In this document: one piece after another, positions 34,120-41,203 of the stretch
Position numbering within the stretch: position 1 is the stretch's first letter
Layout: each line of letters begins with the position of its first letter
From: DATARH01 sp963712835
GTDB lineage: Bacteria; Pseudomonadota; Alphaproteobacteria; ATCC43930; CGMCC-115725
Reading direction: 5' to 3'
Assembly: GCA_963712835.1 (NCBI GenBank)
Contig: CAVQJJ010000005.1
Location: 248,001 to 312,000, forward strand
Length of the DNA: 64,000 bases
Position numbers and translations under genes: made by a program
Notes under the pieces: model-generated
Told to the model about the DNA's origin: nothing
The model's database searches: none
What the model saw: only the letters and a program-made list of their open reading frames with translations

Positions 34120-34298
34120 GACCGGAAACTCCTGTAACCGTTTTTCGTGCGCGTTATATGGCGCGAGAATGCAAATCTGTCAACCGTTCTGAAGTTACCG
34201 GTACACAAGTTATTTTTGCCATGTCATATATTATATTGAAAAATATTATATATTCGTGTGGATAGGCTGTGTAACGCTGAACGATTGGAGGAAACGCA
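34120..34298. promoter_or_regulatory. AT-rich divergent intergenic region
   Basis: 34200-34265 is very AT-rich (ATATATTATATTGAAAAATA) in a GC-rich genome. It lies between the DUF5343 gene and a divergent small gene, so it probably holds both promoters and may be a site for H-NS/MucR-like silencing of foreign DNA. Confidence 0.4.
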
Positions 34299-34586
34299 AT
34301 GCTTAGCGATGGCCTGAGTCCACGAATCATTCACGGAAAATGCGGCGGCTGGCTTGCCATTTCCAGTGCTGCTGACCCGTTAAAAATCGGCGTCGTGGCA
34401 ACCACGGAAATCGAGGCTGGTAGCGCGTTTGAGCGCACTAGGGAGCATTGGCAGGCGATTTTAGAAACGGGAAAGAACGGAGCGGGCCTAAACTGGATCC
34501 CTCCTACCCGTAGGGGTTATGCAACGACGTTTCCCCAAAGGGGGCCGCTTATTAGCGCCGTTCTCAACGAGTTGCTTCGTAGGTGA
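34299..34586 (+). CDS. Short hypothetical protein with altered C-terminus
   Basis: 95 residues. The N-terminal part (HGKCGGWLAISSAADPLKIGVV, then a charged helix with FERTREHWQAIL) resembles a small widespread family that begins GGWLAVSPPDAPLRIGV. The last ~30 residues run antisense into the gene fragment at 34564-34740, so the original end is probably lost. Confidence 0.5.
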   Translation: MLSDGLSPRIIHGKCGGWLAISSAADPLKIGVVATTEIEAGSAFERTREHWQAILETGKNGAGLNWIPPTRRGYATTFPQRGPLISAVLNELLRR

Positions 34587-34740
34587 ACCGCTTGCCCTTC
34601 GCGCCGCGCAGGATTGCATCGGCGCGAGCCGCATCGTCGAAGCCAAGGCGTTGGCCCGGGCGGCCTCGTCATAAAGCAGATCGATCGCGGTCATCGCCAG
34701 GAGCTTGCCGGGGTCAAATAGGCGTGTTGGGTTCGCGGCG
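34564..34740 (-). pseudogene. Chimeric fragment: M20 peptidase 3' piece joined to an unrelated gene end
   Basis: 34663-34720 repeats the M20 gene at 35690-35740 (KLLAMTAIDLLYDEAA is identical). In another frame the sequence continues as LGFDDAARADAILRGAKGKR and stops at 34564, like the natural end of a different, unidentified protein. The two parts are out of frame, so this is a non-functional junction. Confidence 0.65.
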
Positions 34741-34981
34741 TAGCATGGGCCTACTGCTCCATAATTTCGACTTGCCGCTCCGTCCCAATCGACGCATCAC
34801 GGCGGCCGATGCAAATCGGGGTGCGAAGCCCCATATACCCGCCTGACCCTCGTGGATCTTATCCGAGGCTTGGCCGGTTGGACGGAGCGCGCAGGCGCGC
34901 AGCCGCCGGATCATCCTTTGTCGCCGGTCATAAACCCACAGGCGCGCCGGACAATAACCGCCGCCTAAGGATTCGCTCCTG
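34741..34981. other. Intergenic, no gene seen
   Basis: 241 bp without a convincing frame, holding part of the control region for the next gene. Together with the chimeric fragment, 34587-34981 carries no intact gene. Confidence 0.4.
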
Positions 34982-35212
34982 ATGAGAAAACATATGCATG
35001 TAAAGGCGAGCCCACCCGACGCAGACGCAAAGCAAGCCGAAGCCGCCAAGGTGGCGCGCCTGCGCGGGCTTCGTCTGGCCAAGGAAGAAGCTGAGCGCGA
35101 GGCCGCCCGTCTCGCGGCCGAAGCGGCGCCGCCGAAAAGCCGAGCGCGCCGACCCCGCCAACCCGCGTCCGGCCAACCAACCTCCCGGCAACCGACGCCA
35201 CTCGCGTCATGA
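34982..35212 (+). CDS. Small coiled-coil-like basic protein
   Basis: 76 residues: MRKHMHVKASPPDADAKQAE, then KVARLRGLRLAKEEAEREAA, an Ala/Glu/Arg-rich helix that can form a coiled coil, and a Pro/Ser/Arg-rich tail. The TGA overlaps the ATG of the DUF4167 gene (35209-35212), so translation is coupled. A related type with ARLRxLRLAKE is common in Alphaproteobacteria; role unknown. Confidence 0.65.
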   Translation: MRKHMHVKASPPDADAKQAEAAKVARLRGLRLAKEEAEREAARLAAEAAPPKSRARRPRQPASGQPTSRQPTPLAS

Positions 35213-35598
35213 GGTCGGGAGGCGATCAGCGGCCGCGCGGCCGCCCCTACGCCAACCGCCCCTCCCAGCCGCGGCAGGGGTCGCAGCAGAACTCGCAGAA
35301 CTTCAGCAGCAATGGCCCCAGCGGCAGCTATGGCTCCGGCGACCGCATTCGCGGCAACCCTCCCCAGCTGTACCAGCGCTATCTGGTGCTGGCGCAGGAC
35401 GCGGCGCGCAGCGAAGATCGAATTGCCGCGGAAGGCTTCTACCAGCACGCGGAGCACTATTACCGCGTGAGCAATGCCGGCCGCGAGCCGGTGGAAGCCT
35501 CACCCGCGATCGACCGGAATGCCCGCGAGACGGGTCCCGCGCCGGCCGAACCGGGCGCGATCGACGGCGATCCTCACGACGCCGCCGCAGGCGAATAG
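35209..35598 (+). CDS. DUF4167 domain protein
   Basis: 129 residues. Ser/Gln/Asn-rich start, then the conserved DUF4167 block with DRIRGNPPQLYQRYLVLAQ and IAAEGFYQHAEHYYRV, and an acidic Pro/Ala tail. Most alphaproteobacterial DUF4167 proteins are longer, with glycine/arginine-rich tails; this is a compact version. It overlaps the end of the convergent M20 gene by 25 bp. Confidence 0.78.
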   Translation: MRSGGDQRPRGRPYANRPSQPRQGSQQNSQNFSSNGPSGSYGSGDRIRGNPPQLYQRYLVLAQDAARSEDRIAAEGFYQHAEHYYRVSNAGREPVEASPAIDRNARETGPAPAEPGAIDGDPHDAAAGE

Positions 35599-36933
35599 CG
35601 CTCCTTCTTGAACAGGCCGCGGGCGAACGAAAGATAGTCGGCCTTTGACATGGCCGGCTTGAACTCGTCGATGATCTGGCGGGCCTCAGCGGCCTCGTCG
35701 TAGAGGAGGTCGATCGCGGTCATCGCCAGGAGCTTGGCGGGCGTAAGGTAGGCGTGCTGCGGCTCGTGGATGTGGAAGTCGGCGCCGTGGGTCTTGCCCT
35801 TGGCGCTGGCGACATAGGGGTGGATCACCGGCATCAAATGGGCGATGTCGCCCATGTCGGTCGAGCCGGTGCGGTGGCCGCCGATGTCGAACTGGCCGGG
35901 GCCGAAGAGGCTTTCGACATTGGCGCCGAAAAGCTCGCCGTAACGCCGGTCGTTGCGCTGCGGCAGGTAGCCGGGGATGGTCGAAATCTCGACCTCGGCG
36001 CCCATCGCCATCGCGCCCGCCCTGAGGCACCGATCCACCTTCATGTTGGCGTCGGTGATGGCGTCGAGGCTGCCGCCGCGCACAAAGGTCTCCATCGTCA
36101 CCTCGGCCGGGATGACGCTGACCGCGTCGCCGCCCTTGGTGATGATCGGGTGGATGCGGATCGTATCGCGCTCGTAAAAGGTCTCGCGCTGGCAGTGGAT
36201 CGCGTTGAGGGCGATCTGCGCCGCGCTGAGCGCGTTGATGCCGAGCTGCGGCGCGCCGCCGGCGTGGCTGGCGCGGCCCATGAACCTGATCTGCTTGACG
36301 AGGGCGCCGTTCGAGCTGTCGGCGATGAAGGAGCGCTTCGCCATCTGATCGTGCGAGCCGGCATGGATCATCATCGCCATGTCGATGTCGTCCCAATGGC
36401 CGCGCGCGAGCAGTTCGGGCTTGCCGAGGAGGAATTCGAGCTCGCCCCTTGCCTTGCGGCCGAGCCGCTCCTCGACATCGATGAACTCCTCGGCCGGGAC
36501 CGAGAAGAACACCACCTCGCCGGCGAGGTGGTTTTGCGCGCCGATCGCCGAAAGGCCGATCGCGGCGCCGAGCATGCCGGCGATCTGCGCGTTGTGGCCG
36601 CAGCTATGCGCGGCGCCGGTGTGCGGGTCTGCGAGCGGGTGGTCGGAGGTGCGTAGCGAGTTCGAGCTCGGAGACGATGGCGACGCGCGGGCCGGCGGAC
36701 TTAGCCGTGAGGCGGCCCTTGACGCCGGTGAGCGCGAGGCCGGTTTGCGGCGCGAGATCGAGGGCGCGCATGTGGTCGGCGACGAGCGCGGCGGTCTTCT
36801 TCTCGTTGAAGCCGGTCTCGGGGTGGTGGAGGATCTCCTCGCCGATCGCGACGATCTCGTTGCCGGCGCGGTCGATCGCCTCGCACACCTGCGCCTTCAG
36901 TTCGTCTTTAGTCCATGTGGGCTTGGTCGCCAT
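35574..36933 (-). pseudogene. M20-family amidohydrolase, single +1 frameshift
   Basis: Reading from the ATG at 36933 (MATKPTWTKDELKAQVCEAI) the frame is lost after VAIVSELE; the rest (LRTSDHPLADPHTGAAHSCG onwards to 35574) is a second frame. Deleting one T of TT at 36661-36662 restores SELDSLRTSDHP. The joined protein (about 450 residues) has M20 marks: ETGFNEKKTA, AAHSCGHNAQIAG (metal Cys/His), SVPAEEF, GRASHAGGAPQLG and GSTDMGDI. These enzymes deacylate N-acyl amino acids or p-aminobenzoyl-glutamate-like amides. Either a sequencing error or a real mutation. Confidence 0.85.
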
Positions 36934-36971
36934 CGCTCTGTCCCCTGTGTCGATGCGACGATGATAACAAC

Positions 36972-37058
36972 CTCGTCATTGCGAGCGAAGCAAAGCAATC
37001 TCATGGGGGCTAAGTTCTGAAGGAGATTGCCGCGTCGCCTGCGGCTCCTCGCAATGAC
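36972..37058. repeat. REP-like palindrome reaching into a gene start
   Basis: Arms CTCGTCATTGCGAGCGAAGC and CCTGCGGCTCCTCGCAATGACG are inverted. This type of alphaproteobacterial intergenic repeat ends at the ATG of the 37054 gene. Confidence 0.7.
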
Positions 37059-37242
37059 GTTTGATCCCAACCGGACGATTTCGGCGCTGGTGCTGGCGGC
37101 GACGGCGCTGTTCCTGATGGCGGTGGCGCCGGGGTTGCGCTGGCGCCGCCAGGCGCGGGTCGTGGCGTTGGTCGTCTACGGTGCGACGTTTTTCGGGGTC
37201 GTCGTCTATGTCGTGCTGTGGCTCTGCGGCTTTGTTGGTTAA
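37054..37242 (+). CDS. Small two-helix membrane protein
   Basis: 62 residues from the ATG at 37054: TFDPNRTISALVLAATALFL, then a basic turn (GLRWRRQAR) and a second helix (VALVVYGATFFGVVVYVV). The upstream ATG at 37027 would translate the REP palindrome, so 37054 is preferred. The start lies within the repeat's right arm. Function unknown. Confidence 0.6.
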   Translation: MTFDPNRTISALVLAATALFLMAVAPGLRWRRQARVVALVVYGATFFGVVVYVVLWLCGFVG

Positions 37243-37386
37243 ATCGCCGTAAGCAACATTGACCGATCGCTAAAATCAGGTTTAGTTTTTATTAAAGATT
37301 TTGCTGTCCCGAGTCGTTCCCGCGAAGGACTTGCCGGCGAACGCCCAGGTATCGGGCATAGGCTGCTCTTCGCTCGGAGGAAATTC

Positions 37387-38229
37387 ATGGCGCAACCCCT
37401 GCCCACAATGGCTCCGACGATGCATCCGCGGCTGCTCGACGCGTTGACGGTGCGGCACGGGCCGGCGCCGCTGCTGGCCCGCTTCATCCTCGCCGGTGAC
37501 CGAGCGCTGCGCGACATCGGGCTGACCTTGCGCATCCGCACCGATTTCGACGCGCTGATCCACCTCAACCGGCAGCAGGTCGCCGCTGGGAATTGGCTGC
37601 CGGTGCCGGACGCCTACAATCCGGAAATCGCCGTTGTCGACGAGACTAACGCGTTCTGGGTCGCCGGCGAAAACGACCGAGGGGAGATCGTCGTGACCTG
37701 GGCGTCGCGCATCCACGACTGGACCGGCACGACGATGGCCGATCGGATGCGCACGGCCTGGTACGGCCGGGACACGGGGCAGCCGTGCATCGTCACGGCG
37801 GAAGCCGCCAGCAGGATCACCGGCATCTGCGCCTGCTCCGGCGCCTCGTGGGTGCGGCCCGATGTCCGCGGCAAGCACCTGTCGCATTTGATGCCGCGCA
37901 TCGGCAAGGCCTATGCGAGTTCACACTGGCCGCTCGACTGGGCCGTCGGCTTTATCGGGCTCAACAACGTGGCGAAGGGGCTGGCCAACAGCTACGGGCA
38001 GAAGAACCTCAGCCGCAGCGTGGTTTTCCCGGGTTCGGCCTGGGGCGAAGTGGCGGTCGTCTACACCTCGATCGCCGACGTATACGAAGACCTCGCGGAT
38101 TACTTGGGGCGCGAGCTCTTCGGCGAGGGCGTCGGGGTCGAGGAAGAGTTCGCGTCGCTGAGCTTTACGCAGGACGTGACGAACAGCTCGTCGGACGGCG
38201 TTTTCCAGGGCAGCAACAGCCGGTCGTAA
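37387..38229 (+). CDS. GNAT-fold acyltransferase-like protein, module copy 1
   Basis: 280 residues, GGAGG just upstream. A GNAT motif A (SWVRPDVRGKHLSHLMPRIG, near residues 158-177) is the main functional clue. N-terminal marks are ALTVRHGPAPLLARFILAGD and LRIRTDFDALIHLN. The paralogue at 39441 shares these blocks. The last ~43 codons overlap, antisense, the 3' end of the convergent PAS-like gene. Substrate and role unknown. It does not show the conserved Arg/Phe/Trp pattern of LuxI-type synthases at the N-terminus. Confidence 0.65.
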   Translation: MAQPLPTMAPTMHPRLLDALTVRHGPAPLLARFILAGDRALRDIGLTLRIRTDFDALIHLNRQQVAAGNWLPVPDAYNPEIAVVDETNAFWVAGENDRGEIVVTWASRIHDWTGTTMADRMRTAWYGRDTGQPCIVTAEAASRITGICACSGASWVRPDVRGKHLSHLMPRIGKAYASSHWPLDWAVGFIGLNNVAKGLANSYGQKNLSRSVVFPGSAWGEVAVVYTSIADVYEDLADYLGRELFGEGVGVEEEFASLSFTQDVTNSSSDGVFQGSNSRS

Positions 38230-39125
38230 CGGACGAGCCGACGCGGCTGGCCGGGATCGGCGGTGTACTGCATTTCCGCGGTCACCGTGTCGTAGCGCGG
38301 CTGATCGGAGTCGGCGACAGCTTTGTAGAACTCACGCACCCAGCCGCCGTACTCCTTGTCGGGCATCTCGCCGACCTTTTGGCCAACGCCGGAGAACCGG
38401 TATGAGCTGTCCAGCCAGTGGTGCTCGTCGCCGATAAAGCGCCACTCGGGCTCTTTGTCCCGCGGCTTGATCCCGATGATCATCATGCGCGAGAGAAGCT
38501 GGTTCTGCATCGCGATGTTTAGAACGTTCGGATCAAAATTTCCGAACGATACCCGCCATTTCTGCGCCATCGCCCGCAGCGGGGTCGCCTCGCCGCGAAA
38601 AATCGACGAAAACTCGCGCTGTTCAACGCGGAAGCGCTCGCTCATCGCCGGCTTGAAGGCCGGGGCGCACAGCTCGCGCAGGCGCGCTATCGTGTGCTTC
38701 GCCGAAGCAGAGATCTCGGAATTCCACTGGTCAGACAGCCAGCGGATACGAAACAAATTGGTGCCGACCTCGCAGAGCAGCCGCTCTACCGCCAGCAGCG
38801 CGCGCAGGTCGACATTGCGGGGACACAGCTCGATCTCGGTCACCAAGCGATCGAGCGTCTGGAATTTCACAAAGCCAAGATTGCGGACGGCAAAGCCGAC
38901 CGCATCATAATCGGGTTCGGGATCGCCGAGCGCGGCGAGAAACCCCTCGCTGTCGGGGAGCACCCATTTCCCCTCGGCGGTAACCAGCATCATCAATTGT
39001 TGCAACGCGGCCTCCGCGACGCCGGGCGCGCGATGCCTGAACCAGTACGCCCGACACCGCACATTCTTGGCCGCTCTCCTAAACAACTGCTTAAGCTTAC
39101 GGTACCAATACGGATGGGCCGCCAT
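38100..39125 (-). CDS. PAS-like regulatory protein, module copy 1
   Basis: 341 residues from the ATG at 39125 (MAAHPYWYRKLKQLF); this ATG is also preserved in the second copy, while the longer frame to 39233 is not. A helical N-terminal part (PDYDAVGFAVRNLGFVKF, IELCPRNVDLRALLAVERLL) is followed by a PAS-like sensory domain (about residues 215-330: PEWRFIGDEHHWLDSSYRF, PDKEYGGWVREFYKAVA, RYDRLLLPWKTPS). No output domain (HTH, kinase, GGDEF) is visible. It converges on, and overlaps, the GNAT-like gene by 130 bp. Function unknown. Confidence 0.65.
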   Translation of the reverse strand: MAAHPYWYRKLKQLFRRAAKNVRCRAYWFRHRAPGVAEAALQQLMMLVTAEGKWVLPDSEGFLAALGDPEPDYDAVGFAVRNLGFVKFQTLDRLVTEIELCPRNVDLRALLAVERLLCEVGTNLFRIRWLSDQWNSEISASAKHTIARLRELCAPAFKPAMSERFRVEQREFSSIFRGEATPLRAMAQKWRVSFGNFDPNVLNIAMQNQLLSRMMIIGIKPRDKEPEWRFIGDEHHWLDSSYRFSGVGQKVGEMPDKEYGGWVREFYKAVADSDQPRYDTVTAEMQYTADPGQPRRLVRYDRLLLPWKTPSDELFVTSCVKLSDANSSSTPTPSPKSSRPK

Positions 39126-39233
39126 GCGCGCGCGGCGGGGCGGCATGTGCGGTAGACGGGCGGCACGACCCCAGCTGGCACGCAGGACGGCGACGCGACC
39201 TACCGCGTTATGGGCGTAGGTACGTCGATCCAT

Positions 39234-39440
39234 ATCGAGCCATGGCGGTAGAGACCAGGTTTAACCGCGCGTGGGCCGCGGTTTTAACCACTTATGGCAA
39301 TGCGGCGCAATTGACCGAGATTCGAGACAAGTTTAAGACTTGATCCAGAAATCGCGGCGTCGGGCCGTTCCCCCGAAAAACTCGCGCCAGGGTTTCGCAA
39401 GATCCATGTTGTGCCCGCCTCTTTCCCCCGGAGGTTTTCC
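39234..39440. promoter_or_regulatory. Divergent region shared by PAS copy 1 and GNAT copy 2
   Basis: 207 bp. The part before the 39441 ATG is recognisably similar to the sequence before the 37387 ATG (GACCGA near the left, GTTCCC-CGAA in the middle, CGGAGG ribosome site at the right), so the duplication included the upstream control region. Confidence 0.5.
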
Positions 39441-40287
39441 ATGGCGCTCGATTTTCCCAATATCGTGCCCGAAAATAATCTGAGGCTGCCTGATGCCGTG
39501 ACCGTGCGGCACGGGCCGGCGGCGCTGCTGGGTCGCTTCATCATCGAAGCCGACAAGACGGCGCGCGCTGCCGGCATCTATCTCCGCATCCGCCATGATT
39601 TCGACCGCCTGGCGGAGCTCAACGACGAAGAGGTGGCGCGCGGCAACTGGTATCCGCTGATCGAAATGCTCGATCCGCGGCGCTCTGACGTGTCGCCGCG
39701 CAACGCGTTCTGGATTTCCGGCGAGAACGAGCAGGGCGAGATCGTCTCGACCAATGCCGGACGTATCTACTACTGGCCCGACACCAATCTCGAAGAGCAA
39801 GCGGTCGCGATGATGTACGGCCGCGATGAGGGCCAGCCCGTGATCATCACGACCGATGCGCTCAAGTCGATTAGCGGCGTGGTGCAAAGCATGGGGGCAA
39901 CCTGGGTGCGCCCAGACTACCGCAGCCGCGGCTTGTCGCACCTGCTGCCGCGGATCGGTCGGGCATACGGGCTGTCACGCTGGCCAATCGATTGGATCAT
40001 CGCGTTCGTGACAATGAAGCATTACAGGACCGGCTATGCCTTCGGCTATGGCGCCCGGCATTTCAGCGGCAGCGTCGTCTATCCCGAGCACCATCTGCCC
40101 GAGTTGGTGTTGTGCTATACCGAGTCAAGACGAGGCCTATGAAGACCTCGATAATTATTTGACGACGGAGCTCTCCGATTCCTCGGGCGGCAAGTTCGCG
40201 CCGAGATCTGGTGAAACCTTTCTTGCACAAGAGGTGATCAGCACGGCACCGGACGGCGTTCTCCAAGGAAGTAGCAAGCGCTCGTAG
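39441..40287 (+). pseudogene. GNAT-like protein, module copy 2, single +1 frameshift
   Basis: The ATG at 39441 has GGAGG upstream. Reads DAVTVRHGPAALLGRF, LRIRHDFDRLAELN, TWVRPDYRSRGLSHLLPRIG up to PELVLCYT, then shifts. Deleting one C near 40120-40121 restores TSQDEAYEDLDNYLTTEL and the end GVLQGSSKRS, matching copy 1. About 281 residues once joined. Either a sequencing error or decay of the second copy. Confidence 0.7.
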
Positions 40288-41066
40288 CGCAGGAGCTGTG
40301 GGGGGCCTTCGCCGGTGACGTGAGTCATCGCCTTGACAAAGTCGTAGCGCGGTTGCGCTGAACTTGCGACAGCGCGATGAAATTCCGAGACCCAGTGCCC
40401 GTATTCCTTGTCGGGCATGTTCTCGACCTTATCGCCAATGCCGGCGAGCTGGTACTGGCGGCCCGCCCAGCGATGTCCGCTGCCCAGATACCGCCAAACC
40501 GGCGTGGATCCATTGCTGTCGCAGCTCATGATTGCCATCAGCGGTAAAAGACCCGCGCGCTCCGCCACATCCATCACACCCAAGTCGAAATTCCCGAAAG
40601 CGACGCGCCACTTCCTGGCCATCGCGCCGAGACTGTCTTCGGCACGCGCTCCGCCGTCGAAAATGCGAGCGGGATCGCGCGCCTCGACATGGAAGCGCTC
40701 GCTCATCACCGGTTCGAACACTGGAGCGCACAACTCGCGCAGCCGCGCCAGCGTATGCTCGGCCGAGGCCGAGATCTCGGAATGCCATTCGTTGTCGCGA
40801 TACTTGATGCGGTACAGGTTGGTGCTGGCCTCGCGGAGCAACCGCTCTACCGCCAGCAGCGCGCGCAGGTCGACGTTGCGCGGGCACAGCTCAATCTCGG
40901 TCACCAGGCGGTCGAGCACCTGGAACTTCACAAAGCCGAGATTGCAGACGGCAAAGCCGACTGCGTCGTAATCGGGTTCGGGATCGCCGAGCGCGGCGAG
41001 AAATTCCTCGCTGTCGGGGAGCACCCATCTCCCCTCGGCGGTAACCAGCATCGTCAACTGTTGCAA
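40155..41066 (-). CDS. PAS-like regulatory protein, module copy 2 (decayed N-terminus)
   Basis: The core frame (about 303 residues from TTG at 41066 or ATG at 41051) matches copy 1: PDYDAVGFAVCNLGFVKF, RYLGSGHRWAGRQYQLAG and RYERLLLPWRTPS. Upstream, the sequence equivalent to the copy-1 N-terminus, with its ATG at 41184, has small insertions and deletions and a TAG, so translation from the original start is broken. The histidine kinase gene ends only 19 bp before that ancestral start, on the same strand. The 3' end overlaps the GNAT-like copy 2 by 133 bp. Confidence 0.6.
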   Translation of the reverse strand: MQQLTMLVTAEGRWVLPDSEEFLAALGDPEPDYDAVGFAVCNLGFVKFQVLDRLVTEIELCPRNVDLRALLAVERLLREASTNLYRIKYRDNEWHSEISASAEHTLARLRELCAPVFEPVMSERFHVEARDPARIFDGGARAEDSLGAMARKWRVAFGNFDLGVMDVAERAGLLPLMAIMSCDSNGSTPVWRYLGSGHRWAGRQYQLAGIGDKVENMPDKEYGHWVSEFHRAVASSAQPRYDFVKAMTHVTGEGPPQLLRYERLLLPWRTPSGAVLITSCARKVSPDLGANLPPEESESSVVK

Positions 41067-41203
41067 CGCGGCCTCCGCGACGCCGGGCGCGATGCCTGAA
41101 CAACTAACGCCCGATGCCGCACATTGTTGGCCGCCCCTGTAAACATTCGCTTAAGCCTGTACGGTCAAAGCGGGACGCCGCCATGCATGCACGGCACGGC
41201 GCG

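Noticed and set aside
37387..38229. LuxI-type acyl-homoserine-lactone synthase
   Set aside because: A GNAT motif A is present but the conserved N-terminal Arg/Phe/Trp pattern and acidic residues of LuxI proteins are not visible; no LuxR gene nearby.
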